DNA of 64,000 bases from Burkholderiales bacterium. Lineage in GTDB: Bacteria; Pseudomonadota; Gammaproteobacteria; Burkholderiales; Burkholderiaceae_C. The notes under the pieces were generated by a model. That model ran no database searches. It was given only the letters and a program-made list of their open reading frames with translations, and was not told the DNA's origin. The stretch covers positions 1 through 64,000 of the forward strand of contig JAGWTH010000008.1 in assembly GCA_028868995.1 (NCBI GenBank). Reading direction: 5' to 3'. Every line of letters starts with the position of its first letter. Positions within the stretch are counted from its first letter, which is position 1. This document shows positions 1 to 8,427 of the stretch, in pieces. The position numbers and the translations under genes are program-made.

Positions 1-142
1 CGCGCCGGCGCCGGCGCCGGCGCCGGCGCCGGCACGCCAGGCCGCGCCGCGCCGCGCCGCACCGGCCCCTCGTCCCGTCAAGGCCCCGGGCGACTGCGTG
101 GAGGTGATCCAGGCAGGGACCGTGACCCGGAACTGCTTCTGA
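1..142 (+). CDS. Flp pilus assembly protein CpaB/RcpC-like, C-terminal tail (partial)
   Basis: The window opens inside this gene. Forty-six codons remain, ending in TGA at 140-142, about 20 bp before the secretin gene. Positions 4-33 are five exact GCCGGC hexamers that encode a Pro-Ala run, followed by an Ala/Pro/Arg-rich stretch and the tail GDCVEVIQAGTVTRNCF. CpaB/RcpC proteins commonly end in a VEVIRG-type beta strand, and cpaB usually precedes the cpaC secretin gene in tad loci. The assignment rests on that tail and on context. No catalytic or domain core is visible, so the family call is an inference. Confidence 0.5.
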   Translation, partial: APAPAPAPAPARQAAPRRAAPAPRPVKAPGDCVEVIQAGTVTRNCF

Positions 143-162
143 ACCTCAAGGGAGGACCCATC

Positions 163-1791
163 GTGATCCGATCGAAACCCATCGCCGCCGCGGCCCTGCT
201 GGCCTGCTGCCAATTCGCCCTCGCGGCCGCAACGCCGGCCGCCACCGAGCGCCAGGCCACGCCGCTCAAGCCCTGCCAGTCCCTGACGACGGACGAGCCG
301 ACGACCTTGATGCTGGGCAAGTCCCGCGTCGTGGCATTGCCGTTCCCGGCGGTGCGCATGGTCGTCGGCGGCCAGGCCGGCAGCCGCGTGACGGCGCCCG
401 TTCCCGCTGTCGGTGTCGCCAAGGGCGCGTCCGCGGCAGCGGCCGCCGCCGACCGCGGCAGCGACGGGGTCGCGGAAACCGACATCACGCTGATCAGCCC
501 CACCGAGCTCTATTTCCTGGGCCGCCGCCCCGGTTCCATGAACGTGGTGGTGCAGGCCGTCGACGGCCGCTGCCTGGTGAAGGACATCAACGTCACGATG
601 GACCCCGGCGCGCTGCAGGCGACGCTCGCCGACCTGCTGCCGGAGGAGAAGGGCGTGCGCGTGCGCGCCACCCAGGGCGCGCTGGTGCTGTCGGGAACCG
701 TCCCCGACAACGCGACGCTCGACGAGGTCATGGCCATCGCCGGGCCCTATTCGGGCAAGCAGCGCAAGGTGATCAACCTGCTGAAGGTGGCGTCGCCGCA
801 GCAGGTGATGCTGGAAGTGAAGATCGCCGAGGTCAGCAAGGCGGTGCTGGGCCACCTCAATTTCGATTTCAGCCGCATGGTGACCAGCGCCAACGGCGCC
901 GCCTCGTCGGTGATCTCCGGCATCCTCGGCGGCGGCGCGGCGGTCTTGGGCCGCTTCGAGCCGAATGTCGCCGGCGGCGGCATCAACAACAGCGTGGCCG
1001 GCCTGACCGGCGGCGCGACCGCGGCCGGCTCGTCGGCCCTGTCGTCTGTGTCCCGGGGCTCGACCCTGCTGGGCATCGACGCCCAGAACAAGGACGGCCT
1101 GGTGCGCGTGCTGGCCGAGCCCAACATCATGGCCGTCAGCGGCCAGCAGGCGAGCTTCCTGTCCGGCGGCAAGATCTTCATCCCGGTGGCGCAGAACACT
1201 TCCGGCGGGACGGGCAGCGCGATCACGCTGGAGGAGAAGGAATTCGGCGTCGGCCTGAAGTTCACGCCGACGGTGCTGGGTGGCTCGCGCATCAACCTCA
1301 AGCTGGTGTCCGAGGCGTCGGAGCTGCAGCAGACCGGCTCGCCCTTCACCACGGTCAACGGCACCACCGCCATCCTGCCGTCGCTGTCCACCCGCCGCGT
1401 GGACACCACGGTGCAACTGCACGACGGCGAGAGCTTCATGGTCGCCGGCCTGATCAAGAACAACGTCTCCGGCGCGCTCGAGAAGTTCCCGGGCCTGGGC
1501 GACGTGCCGGTGATGGGCTCGCTGTTCCGCTCCACCGAGTTCCAGAACGACCGGACCGAGCTGATGTTCATCGTCACGCCGCACCTGGTGAAGCCGCTGA
1601 AGGACGTGCCCACGCTGCCGACCGACAACCACATCGCGCCCACGCGGGACGACGTGGTGTACCGAGGCCAGGCCGAAGGGGTGCCGCCGCTGCTGGCCGC
1701 GCCGCAGCCGCCGGCCCAGGCGCCCGCGCAGCCGCAGCAACCCGCGCCGGCGCAGCAGCCTGCCGCCGCGCAGCCGCCGCAGCGTCCGTAA
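163..1791 (+). CDS. cpaC: Tad/Flp pilus outer-membrane secretin CpaC/RcpA
   Basis: Outer-membrane secretin that forms the channel for the Flp (type IVb) pilus. It is 542 aa with a GTG start preceded by GGGAGGACC. Residues 1-22 form a signal peptide. A BON-like segment (roughly 160-210, with LVLSGTVPDN) precedes the secretin core (about 215-475), which contains LVRVLAEPNIMA, the GLGDVPVMGSLF motif and the closing IVTPHLVKPL. Residues 253-300 are a Gly/Ser/Ala-rich insertion, and the last 40 residues are a Pro/Gln/Ala tail that probably lies outside the fold. It sits at the head of the visible tad operon and is followed 24 bp later by a lipoprotein gene, which could be its pilotin or partner. 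The assignment is firm. Confidence 0.93.
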   Translation: MIRSKPIAAAALLACCQFALAAATPAATERQATPLKPCQSLTTDEPTTLMLGKSRVVALPFPAVRMVVGGQAGSRVTAPVPAVGVAKGASAAAAAADRGSDGVAETDITLISPTELYFLGRRPGSMNVVVQAVDGRCLVKDINVTMDPGALQATLADLLPEEKGVRVRATQGALVLSGTVPDNATLDEVMAIAGPYSGKQRKVINLLKVASPQQVMLEVKIAEVSKAVLGHLNFDFSRMVTSANGAASSVISGILGGGAAVLGRFEPNVAGGGINNSVAGLTGGATAAGSSALSSVSRGSTLLGIDAQNKDGLVRVLAEPNIMAVSGQQASFLSGGKIFIPVAQNTSGGTGSAITLEEKEFGVGLKFTPTVLGGSRINLKLVSEASELQQTGSPFTTVNGTTAILPSLSTRRVDTTVQLHDGESFMVAGLIKNNVSGALEKFPGLGDVPVMGSLFRSTEFQNDRTELMFIVTPHLVKPLKDVPTLPTDNHIAPTRDDVVYRGQAEGVPPLLAAPQPPAQAPAQPQQPAPAQQPAAAQPPQRP

Positions 1792-1815
1792 ACCGACCAC
1801 GAACCGGAGACCACG

Positions 1816-2100
1816 ATGAAGCGCTTCCTGATCCTGCTCGCCCCGGTGGCGCTGGCCGCCTGCTCCACGAGCGCCACGCCGCACTACGACCTGCTCTTCG
1901 GCGACGCGGTGCGCCAGGCGCGCGTCCAGCAGACGCTGGACCCGGAGGCTGGCCGCCGCGCGATGCCCGTGCCGGGCCTCGACGGCCGCGCCGCCGAGGA
2001 AGGCATGAAGAACTACCACGACTCGTTCAAGACGCCGCCGCCGGTCGTGAACGTGATCAACCTCGGCGGCAGCTCGTCCGGCGGCAGTCCTGCCCAGTGA
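1816..2100 (+). CDS. Small lipoprotein in the tad pilus operon
   Basis: A 94-aa predicted lipoprotein. The signal peptide ends in the lipobox LAAC (Cys15), and the mature part has no family I recognise by motif. It is polar, with a PPPVVNVINLGG segment and a Gly/Ser-rich end. The start is ATG with GGAGACC upstream. Its place between the secretin and the pilins suggests a role in secretin assembly or outer-membrane anchoring, comparable to CpaD or a pilotin. It is shorter than classical CpaD (about 200 aa) and no homology to CpaD is evident by eye, so the function is inferred from position only. Confidence 0.75.
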   Translation: MKRFLILLAPVALAACSTSATPHYDLLFGDAVRQARVQQTLDPEAGRRAMPVPGLDGRAAEEGMKNYHDSFKTPPPVVNVINLGGSSSGGSPAQ

Positions 2101-2181
2101 CGTCGAAAGGAGGCCATCGTCCGCACAGCAACCGAAGACCCATCCAGTCCTGACTTCACTTTCTTTCCTTTTTTCCTTCAC

Positions 2182-2194
2182 AACCTGAAAGGTT
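2182..2194 (+). promoter_or_regulatory. Small hairpin covering the Flp1 ribosome binding site
   Basis: AACCT-GAA-AGGTT forms a perfect 5-bp stem with a 3-nt loop, ending 4 nt before the flp1 ATG at 2199. The 3' arm contains the AAAGG that would act as the Shine-Dalgarno sequence. It follows an unusually pyrimidine-rich tract (about 2156-2180) in an otherwise very GC-rich region. Occlusion of the site is possible, but folding energy was not calculated. Confidence 0.4.
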
Positions 2195-2198
2195 TTCC

Positions 2199-2393
2199 AT
2201 GAACAAGCTCGCTTCCTATTTCCGTTCCCTGGCCCGTGACGAAGAAGGCGCCCAGGTCATCGAGTACGCGCTGATCATCGCAGTCGTGTCGATCGCGCTG
2301 GTCATCGCGCTGCAGGGCCTGACCACCGGCGGCTACTTCTCCAACTTCATCACGCGCGTCTCGGACTGCCTGACGACGACCACCTGCGTCTGA
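2199..2393 (+). CDS. flp: Flp-family type IVb pilin (first copy)
   Basis: A 64-aa major-pilin-type prepilin. The charged leader ends at Gly17 and is followed by AQVIEYALIIA, with Glu at +5 and Tyr at +6, the hallmark of Flp prepilins cut by a TadV/CpaA-type prepilin peptidase. The hydrophobic helix covers about 20-42. The C-terminus carries Cys57 and Cys63 (C-x5-C), which could form a disulfide loop. A second pilin gene of identical length follows after 67 bp. The prepilin peptidase itself is not in the window and is presumably encoded upstream. Assignment is very secure; which copy is the major subunit is unknown. Confidence 0.95.
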   Translation: MNKLASYFRSLARDEEGAQVIEYALIIAVVSIALVIALQGLTTGGYFSNFITRVSDCLTTTTCV

Positions 2394-2400
2394 GGTCGAT

Positions 2401-2422
2401 GCCGGGGCCGCAAGGCCCTGGC
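2401..2422 (+). other. GNRA-capped stem-loop between the two flp genes
   Basis: A 9-bp stem (2401-2409 with 2414-2422, one G-T wobble) closed by a GCAA tetraloop lies 8 nt after the flp1 stop codon. No T-tract follows, so it is not a classic terminator. Such structures often protect an upstream mRNA segment from 3'-5' exonucleases, which would favour flp1 product over downstream genes. The structure is seen in the sequence; the role is inferred. Confidence 0.5.
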
Positions 2423-2460
2423 ACGCCACCCCCCATTCCTGGTCACCGAGAGAGGCTCCC

Positions 2461-2655
2461 ATGCAAGCGATCCCCCGCCATCTGCGCAGGCTCGTCCGGG
2501 ACGAGAGCGGCTCGCAGGTCATCGAGTACGCGCTGATCATCGCGACGATTTCCATCGCCCTGGTCGTGCTGCTCGTGCCTCTCACGGCGAACGGCAGCTA
2601 CGCGCCCTGGATCGACCGCGTTCTCACCTGCCTCGCGGGGCGGGCCTGTTCCTGA
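2461..2655 (+). CDS. Flp-family type IVb pilin (second copy)
   Basis: A 64-aa paralogue of the preceding pilin, with the same leader length (Gly17 before the cleavage site), SQVIEYALIIA motif, hydrophobic helix and the same Cys57/Cys63 pair. The helical N-terminus is nearly identical to copy one, while the C-terminal half (TANGSYAPWIDRV) is diverged, as expected where the surface of the fibre evolves. It is preceded by GAGAGG and followed 37 bp later by tadG. It may be a minor or alternative pilin, or contribute to a mixed fibre; the sequence does not decide this. Confidence 0.93.
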   Translation: MQAIPRHLRRLVRDESGSQVIEYALIIATISIALVVLLVPLTANGSYAPWIDRVLTCLAGRACS

Positions 2656-2692
2656 AGCCATCGCTGCCGAGGGCCGCAACCGGAGAACCGCC

Positions 2693-3973
2693 ATGCATCG
2701 ATCGACCGCATCCCGCCAGCGCGGTGCCGTGATCGTCACGGCCTGCCTGGTGCTGCTGTTCCTCCTCGGCTTCATGGGCATCGCCCTGGATTTCGGGCGG
2801 GCTTTCATCGTGCGCTCCGAACTGCAGTCCGCCGTGGACAGCTGCGCCCTCGGCGCCGCGCAGGAACTCGACGGCGCCACGGATGCGATCACGCGCGCCG
2901 TCAGCGCCGGGTTGACTTCCGGGAACGCCAATCGGGTCTACTTCCAGTCATCCACCTGGGGCGGTGCGGGCGAGCTCACGCCATCCGACCTGGTCTTCCG
3001 CGATGCCAGCTTCGTCCAGACCACCCTGCCGGCGCAGGCCCGCTACGCGGAGTGCCGGCATTCCCAGGCGAACGGCCAGCCCTGGCTGCTGCAGGCCCTG
3101 GCCGCCTTCAGCAGCGATCCGTCCCTGAACGGGCCGCAGTCCGTCTACGCACGGGCCGTGGCCACGCGGTCCAGCGCGCAGACCACCTGCCCGATCCCGG
3201 TGGCACTGAAGCCCAAGACGTCCTCGAGCGGACCGCCGAACTATGGCTACGCCGTGGGCGAGTGGGTGACGATGCTCACCACCCAGTCCGGCTCCCTCCA
3301 GCCCGGCTACATCGGCTGGGCCAACCTGGACGGCAGCAACAGCGCCTCCGAGACCGTCGCCGAGATGAACGGCCACTGCGGCACGCGCGTGGGGGACACC
3401 GTGGGCACCCCGGGCACGCAGTCGACGGTCGTGGACAACTGGAACTACCGCTTCGGCATCTACAAGAACAGCGGCGACCCGTCGGTGACCATCGAGCGCC
3501 CCGACTTCACGGGGTACGCGTACACGGGCAAGAACTGGCCCTCCGCCTTCAATGCCTTCGACGGCCCCACGCCGGCCGGCGCCGACGCCACGGCGGCGAA
3601 CTACGCCACCAAGCGGACCACCTGGGCGTCCTGCGCGGACACGGGAACCCGGGTGCGCGGTGGTGCCGGCAGCTGCGAAGGGATCACCGGCCTGTCCCTG
3701 AACTCGTTCCAGAAGCTGGCCACGCCCGGCAACACGAGCGGCGGCTTCCGCCAGTACGGCGTCAGCCGGCGCCTGGTGCTGGCGCCGGTGGTGAACAACC
3801 AGAACAAGATCGTCGATTACGCCTGCATGTTCATGCTGCAGCCCCTGAGCCTGCCGATGGCGAACACGCAACTCGAGTTCCGCGGCAACGCCGGTGCGGT
3901 CGGCAGTCCGTGCACGACCAACGGGCTGGCGGGCGGGACCGCCGGGCCGCTGGTGCCGGTGCTGGTGCGCTGA
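2693..3973 (+). CDS. tadG: TadG-like pilus assembly protein
   Basis: A 426-aa protein with the TadG/TadE-type N-terminus: a short basic segment ending in QRGAVIV, then one long hydrophobic helix (about 12-35) followed by SELQSAVDSCALGAAQEL, the typical amphipathic continuation in this family. The rest is a large extracytoplasmic domain rich in Gly, Thr, Asn and aromatic residues, with several Cys residues that could form disulfides. It lacks an obvious VWA MIDAS motif, unlike the longest TadG proteins. It lies between the pilins and the TadE-like genes and is probably a minor pseudopilin or periplasmic scaffold. Confidence 0.8.
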   Translation: MHRSTASRQRGAVIVTACLVLLFLLGFMGIALDFGRAFIVRSELQSAVDSCALGAAQELDGATDAITRAVSAGLTSGNANRVYFQSSTWGGAGELTPSDLVFRDASFVQTTLPAQARYAECRHSQANGQPWLLQALAAFSSDPSLNGPQSVYARAVATRSSAQTTCPIPVALKPKTSSSGPPNYGYAVGEWVTMLTTQSGSLQPGYIGWANLDGSNSASETVAEMNGHCGTRVGDTVGTPGTQSTVVDNWNYRFGIYKNSGDPSVTIERPDFTGYAYTGKNWPSAFNAFDGPTPAGADATAANYATKRTTWASCADTGTRVRGGAGSCEGITGLSLNSFQKLATPGNTSGGFRQYGVSRRLVLAPVVNNQNKIVDYACMFMLQPLSLPMANTQLEFRGNAGAVGSPCTTNGLAGGTAGPLVPVLVR

Positions 3974-3986
3974 GGAGGACGCCGAC

Positions 3987-4421
3987 ATGAAGCGCAAGTC
4001 CCTCCAGCGCGGTACCGCCGCCGTCGAATTCGCCCTCATCCTGCCGCTGCTGCTGGTCCTGACCCTGATGGTCACCGAGCTGGGGCGCGCGCTGATGCAG
4101 TACGACACCCTCACGAAGTCGGTGCGGGACGCGGCCCGCTACCTGTCGGTGCAGACCCCCCACACGCACCAGGCGCAGGCGCAGAACCTGGTGGTCTACG
4201 GCAACACCGCGGGCACCGGCACGCCGCTGGTGCCCGGGCTGTCGCTGGCCAACGTGCCCGCCCCCACCTGGCAGCCCGCCGGATCCGTTCCCGCGATCAC
4301 GACCGTCACCGTGCAGGTCACGGGCTTCACCTTCCAGCCGATGATCCAGAGCGTCTTCGGGCTGTCCCTGGGGCCGTACACCTTCGGCGCGATCTCCGCG
4401 ACGATGAGGAGCCCGTCATGA
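3987..4421 (+). CDS. tadE: TadE-family minor pilin
   Basis: A 144-aa TadE-like protein. The N-terminus MKRKSLQRGTAAVEFALILP carries the TadE motif (RGxAAVEFALxLP), in which the Glu plays the same role as in Flp pilins. A hydrophobic helix (about 9-32) and a periplasmic beta-rich domain follow. I chose ATG 3987 because it has AGGAGG upstream and gives the canonical N-terminus; the longer open frame upstream reads through the tadG coding region. The TGA overlaps the next ATG (ATGA), which indicates translational coupling. Confidence 0.88.
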   Translation: MKRKSLQRGTAAVEFALILPLLLVLTLMVTELGRALMQYDTLTKSVRDAARYLSVQTPHTHQAQAQNLVVYGNTAGTGTPLVPGLSLANVPAPTWQPAGSVPAITTVTVQVTGFTFQPMIQSVFGLSLGPYTFGAISATMRSPS

Positions 4422-4846
4422 GAGCGAGCCAACGCGGCGCGACGCTGATCGAGTTTGCCCTGGTGCTGCTGGTCTTCCTGACCTTCCTGCTCGGCATCAT
4501 CGACTTCAGCCGCATGCTTTTCACCTGGAACGCGGCCACCGAAGCCACGCGTCTCGGCGCGCGCTATGCGGTGGTGTGCGACGACACCTACCAGCAGGCC
4601 GCGGTGCTGGCGAAGATGCAGCAGCTCCTGCCGCAGATCTCCGCCGTCTCGGTGCAGTGGAGCCCGGCGGGCTGCACGGCCAGCACCTGCGAGGGTGTCA
4701 CCGTCGGCATCTCGGGCCTGCAGTACCAGTGGATCTCCCCGATCGCCGGCCTGGCGGGCCCGTCGCTGGCCATGCCTTCGTTCTCGACCTACCTGCCGCG
4801 GGAGGTCATGCGGCAGGACCCCAACAGCAATTCGATCTGTTCCTGA
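4418..4846 (+). CDS. tadF: TadE/TadF-like minor pilin
   Basis: A 142-aa second member of the TadE superfamily, starting inside the stop codon of the previous gene. It begins MRASQRGATLIEFALVLLVF, with the conserved Glu and hydrophobic helix, then an extracytoplasmic domain with four Cys residues. In other tad loci TadE and TadF are adjacent minor pseudopilins needed for fibre assembly. The two cannot be told apart confidently by eye, so the tadF label is positional. It ends 11 bp before cpaE/tadZ. Confidence 0.8.
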   Translation: MRASQRGATLIEFALVLLVFLTFLLGIIDFSRMLFTWNAATEATRLGARYAVVCDDTYQQAAVLAKMQQLLPQISAVSVQWSPAGCTASTCEGVTVGISGLQYQWISPIAGLAGPSLAMPSFSTYLPREVMRQDPNSNSICS

Positions 4847-4857
4847 AGAAAGACGTC

Positions 4858-6012
4858 ATGAAGATCGCCATCCTTTCACCCAGCCAGAAGCACCTGCAGG
4901 ACGTGGCCGCCACGCTCGCCGCCGAAGGCCACGAGGTGGTCCGTTGCGAAGGCGGCAAGAGCCGGCTGCGCGACGTTGCCGAGACGCATGAGCCCGACCT
5001 GCTGATCGCGGACGGCCTGTGCCGTGACACCGGCGAGCTCGCGCAGGCGGAGTACGTCACCGCCCGCCATCCCGACATGGCCATCGCGCTGATGTGCTCC
5101 GAGCAGACGCCGGAGTACCTGGTGCAGGCCATGCGCGCCGGCGTGCGCGAGGTGCTGCCGTCCCCGGTCAGCCCGCAGCTGCTGCTGGAGGCGGTGGCGC
5201 GCATCGCCCTCAAGAGGCGGATGCAGGAGGGCGGGCGCTCGGGCCAGGTCGTCGCGTTCGTCTCGTGCAAGGGCGGCTGCGGCGCCACCTTCCTGGCGAC
5301 CAACATCGGCGTGGAACTGGCGCGCGAGCGCAAGGTGCTGCTCATCGACCTCAACCTCCAGTTCGGGGACGCGCTCTCGTTCGTGCACGACGGCCGGCCG
5401 GCCGCCACGCTCGCCGACGTCGCGGGCAGCATCGGCCGCCTGGATGCGTCGCTGCTGGCCGCCAGCACCGTCAAGGTGGCGCCCGGCTTCGGCGTGCTGG
5501 CGGCGCCCGAGGACCCCACTCGGGCGCTGGAGATCCAGCCGGACCACGTGGAGGCGGTCATCGCCCTGGCGGCCCGCCACTACGACTTCGTCCTGCTGGA
5601 CCTGAGCCGCACCCTGGACCCGGCCGGCATCCGCGCCTTCGACCTGGCGTCCCGCGTGTTCGCGGTCCTCACGCCGACGCTGCCGGCCGTGCGCCACGCG
5701 GACAAGCTGCGCCAGGTGTTCTCCTCGCTCGGCTATCCGGCCGACAAGACCCGGTTCGTGCTGAACGCCTGGGACCGCAGCGCGGAGATCGGCCGCGAGC
5801 AGGTGCAGCGCTCGCTGGGCGGCGCCCATGTCCTCACGCTGGGCGAGGACGCCCGCGAGGTGACGGGCTCCATCAACCGGGGCGAGCCGCTGGTCCAGTC
5901 CCATCGTTCCCACCCGCTGTCGCGCCAGATCATCGAGCTCGCGCAGGAGCTGGCGCCGCAGCCGGCGCCGCACAAGCGCCTGTCCCTGGGCAGCATCTTC
6001 CGGAGAGCCTGA
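4858..6012 (+). CDS. tadZ: Pilus assembly localisation ATPase TadZ/CpaE
   Basis: A 384-aa MinD/ParA-superfamily protein that positions the Tad machine. An atypical receiver-like domain (1-125) lacks a clean phospho-acceptor site and is followed by the ATPase domain. The deviant Walker A at about 137-144 is KGGCGATF, which lacks the usual final Lys-Thr pair (GKT), as is common in CpaE/Tad[12 protein letters not shown] supplies the Walker A-prime Asp. The start was set at ATG 4858 because the upstream reading frame overlaps the pilin gene and reads poorly. It is directly followed (1 bp) by tadA. The assignment is strong; its own ATPase activity is uncertain given the deviant loop. Confidence 0.9.
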   Translation: MKIAILSPSQKHLQDVAATLAAEGHEVVRCEGGKSRLRDVAETHEPDLLIADGLCRDTGELAQAEYVTARHPDMAIALMCSEQTPEYLVQAMRAGVREVLPSPVSPQLLLEAVARIALKRRMQEGGRSGQVVAFVSCKGGCGATFLATNIGVELARERKVLLIDLNLQFGDALSFVHDGRPAATLADVAGSIGRLDASLLAASTVKVAPGFGVLAAPEDPTRALEIQPDHVEAVIALAARHYDFVLLDLSRTLDPAGIRAFDLASRVFAVLTPTLPAVRHADKLRQVFSSLGYPADKTRFVLNAWDRSAEIGREQVQRSLGGAHVLTLGEDAREVTGSINRGEPLVQSHRSHPLSRQIIELAQELAPQPAPHKRLSLGSIFRRA

Positions 6013-6013
6013 A

Positions 6014-7417
6014 ATGAGCAGCATCCTGTCTCCCGTGTCCGGCGCTCCCGAAGCCACCGGGCTGTCCCTGCGCGAACGCTTCAACAGCCTGGCCGCCGAG
6101 GCGTCGGCCCGCGTGGCCGCGAACCAGCCCGCGGCCGCGCCCGACGGCTACGGCGCGCTCAAGTCGCGCATCCACCTGAAGCTGCTGGACAAGCTCGACC
6201 TGGCCGCCCTGGAATCCCTCAGCCCCGAGCGGCTGCGGCAGGAGATCGGCGCCATGGTGGAGCGCTTCCTCGTCGAGGAACCGGTTCCGATCAACGACGC
6301 CGAGCGCGCGCGGCTCGTGCGCGACATCCAGCACGAGATGCTGGGCTTCGGGCCGCTGGAGCTGCTGATGGCCGACCCGCTGGTGTCCGACATCCTCGTC
6401 AACTCCTGGGACCAGGTGTTCGTCGAGCGGCGCGGCAAGCTGGAGCTGAGCACCGTGCGGTTCACCGACGAGGCGCACCTGCTGCGCATCATCGACAAGA
6501 TCGTCTCGCGCGTGGGCCGGCGCATCGACGAATCGAGCCCCATGGTGGACGCCCGGCTGCCCGATGGATCCCGGGTCAACGCCGTGGTGCCGCCCGTGGC
6601 GATCGACGGCCCGATGATGTCCATCCGCCGCTTCGCCCACGTGCCGCTGCGCATGGAGGACCTGGTCGACCGGCTGAAGACGCTGACCCCGGAGATGGCG
6701 CAGCTGCTGCACGGCCTGGTCCAGGCCAAGGTGAACATGCTCATCTCCGGCGGCACCGGCGCCGGCAAGACCACGCTGCTGAACATCCTGTCGGGCGCCA
6801 TCCCGCAGGACGAGCGGATCGTCACCATCGAGGACGCGGCCGAACTGCAGCTGCAGCAGCCCCACGTGGTGCGGATGGAGACCCGGCCGCCCAACATCGA
6901 GGGCAGCGGCGAGATCGCCCAGCGCGCCCTGGTGCGCAACGCCCTGCGCATGCGGCCGGACCGCATCGTCGTCGGCGAGGTGCGCGGCGCCGAGGCCTTC
7001 GACATGCTGCAGGCGATGAACACGGGCCACGAGGGCTCGCTCACGACCATCCACGCGAACACGCCGCGCGACGCGCTGGCCCGCCTGGAGAACATGATCA
7101 CCATGGCCAACGGCAACCTGCCGCTGAAGGCCATCCGCCAGCAGATCGCCTCGGCGATCGGGGTGGTGGTGCAGGTGCTGCGGCTGGTGGACGGCCGCCG
7201 CAAGGTGGTGAGCCTGCAGGAGGTGACCGGGATGGAGGGCGACATCATCACCATGCAGGAGATCTTCACCTTCCGGCAGACAGGCATCGGCGCGGACGGC
7301 GCGGTGCAGGGCTACTTCCAGGCCACGGGCGTGCGGCCCCGGTTCATGGAGCGGCTCCGCAGCTTCGGCATCGATGTGCCCGACAGCCTGTTCAGCCCCG
7401 ACCGCCGCATGCAGTAG
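6014..7417 (+). CDS. tadA: Tad pilus secretion ATPase TadA/CpaF
   Basis: A 467-aa hexameric AAA/GspE-superfamily ATPase that powers Flp pilus assembly at the cytoplasmic face. An N-terminal domain with [19 protein letters not shown] leads into the catalytic core: Walker [10 protein letters not shown] (around residue 245), Asp box, Walker [13 protein letters not shown], and the His box region with [12 protein letters not shown]. Length and motif order fit the CpaF subfamily. It is tightly spaced between tadZ and tadB, in the order typical for tad loci. Confidence 0.96.
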   Translation: MSSILSPVSGAPEATGLSLRERFNSLAAEASARVAANQPAAAPDGYGALKSRIHLKLLDKLDLAALESLSPERLRQEIGAMVERFLVEEPVPINDAERARLVRDIQHEMLGFGPLELLMADPLVSDILVNSWDQVFVERRGKLELSTVRFTDEAHLLRIIDKIVSRVGRRIDESSPMVDARLPDGSRVNAVVPPVAIDGPMMSIRRFAHVPLRMEDLVDRLKTLTPEMAQLLHGLVQAKVNMLISGGTGAGKTTLLNILSGAIPQDERIVTIEDAAELQLQQPHVVRMETRPPNIEGSGEIAQRALVRNALRMRPDRIVVGEVRGAEAFDMLQAMNTGHEGSLTTIHANTPRDALARLENMITMANGNLPLKAIRQQIASAIGVVVQVLRLVDGRRKVVSLQEVTGMEGDIITMQEIFTFRQTGIGADGAVQGYFQATGVRPRFMERLRSFGIDVPDSLFSPDRRMQ

Positions 7418-7433
7418 GGACAGGAGGAGCATC

Positions 7434-8417
7434 ATGGAACTCTGGGGCAACCGTTTCCTGGTGATGGCGGTGCTGACCTTCGTGGCGGTGCTGCTGCTGA
7501 TCGAAGGCCTGTACTTCCTGTGGCTCGGCTGGCAGGGACCGCGGGCGCGCAAGCTCCGCAGCCGGCTGGAGGCGCTGACCGCGAGCCGGGCGCGGGCCGG
7601 CGCGCCGGCGCTGCTGAAGGAGGGCGCGGCGCAGGAGGACCAGTGGCTCGAGAGGATGGCGCAGCGGCTGCCGCGCTCCGAGGCGCTGGCGCAGCTGCTC
7701 GCGCAGTCGGGCCTGGGCTGGACGCCGGGGCGGTTGCTGGTGCTGAGCGTCGTCGCGGCGGCGGGGGCCGTGATAGCGGTCCTGGTGCTGCGCGTGCCGC
7801 AGCCGTATTCGCTGCTGGCGCCGCTCGCGGCCGCGGCCGGCCCGGCCGCCTATGCGGCGTTCCGGCGCGAGCGGCGCATGCGCCGCATCGAGCAGCAGCT
7901 GCCCGACGCCCTGGACCTGCTGTGCCGCGGGCTGCGCGCCGGCCATGCCTTCGCCTCGGCGCTGAAGATGGCCGGGGACGAGCTGCAGGACCCGATCGCA
8001 TCGGAGCTGCGCGCCACCCACGAGGAGATCAACTTCGGCATCGCACCGGGGCAGGCCCTGACCCACCTGGCGCAGCGGGTGCCGAGCATGGACATGCGCT
8101 ATTTCGTCGTGTCGGTGCTGATCAACCGGGAGGCGGGCGGCAACCTGGCGGAAATCCTGGGCAACCTGAGCCGGCTGATCCGCGAGCGCCTCAAGCTGAT
8201 GGCGCGCGTGCGCGTGCTCTCGGCGGAGGGCCGCCTGTCCGCCTGGATCCTGGTGGTGATGCCCTTCGCCCTGGGCGGGATCATGCTGGCGCTGAACCCG
8301 GACTTCATGCGCCCCCTGTTCACCGACCCGCTCGGCATCACCATGATCAAGACGCTGCTGGCCATGATGCTGGTGGGCGTCGTCGTGCTGCGCCGCATCG
8401 TGCGCATCCGTGTCTGA
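7434..8417 (+). CDS. tadB: Tad inner-membrane platform protein TadB
   Basis: A 327-aa polytopic inner-membrane protein with a type II secretion F domain. An N-terminal membrane helix (about 8-30), a cytoplasmic stretch, two further helices, then the conserved cytoplasmic GspF-type region (ALDLLCRGLRAGHAFASAL ... INREAGGNLAEILGNLS) and C-terminal helices. The chosen ATG follows AGGAGG; an upstream in-frame start would overlap the end of tadA. It forms the membrane platform on which TadA acts, together with TadC. Confidence 0.93.
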   Translation: MELWGNRFLVMAVLTFVAVLLLIEGLYFLWLGWQGPRARKLRSRLEALTASRARAGAPALLKEGAAQEDQWLERMAQRLPRSEALAQLLAQSGLGWTPGRLLVLSVVAAAGAVIAVLVLRVPQPYSLLAPLAAAAGPAAYAAFRRERRMRRIEQQLPDALDLLCRGLRAGHAFASALKMAGDELQDPIASELRATHEEINFGIAPGQALTHLAQRVPSMDMRYFVVSVLINREAGGNLAEILGNLSRLIRERLKLMARVRVLSAEGRLSAWILVVMPFALGGIMLALNPDFMRPLFTDPLGITMIKTLLAMMLVGVVVLRRIVRIRV

Positions 8418-8427
8418 AGGAGGTCCC

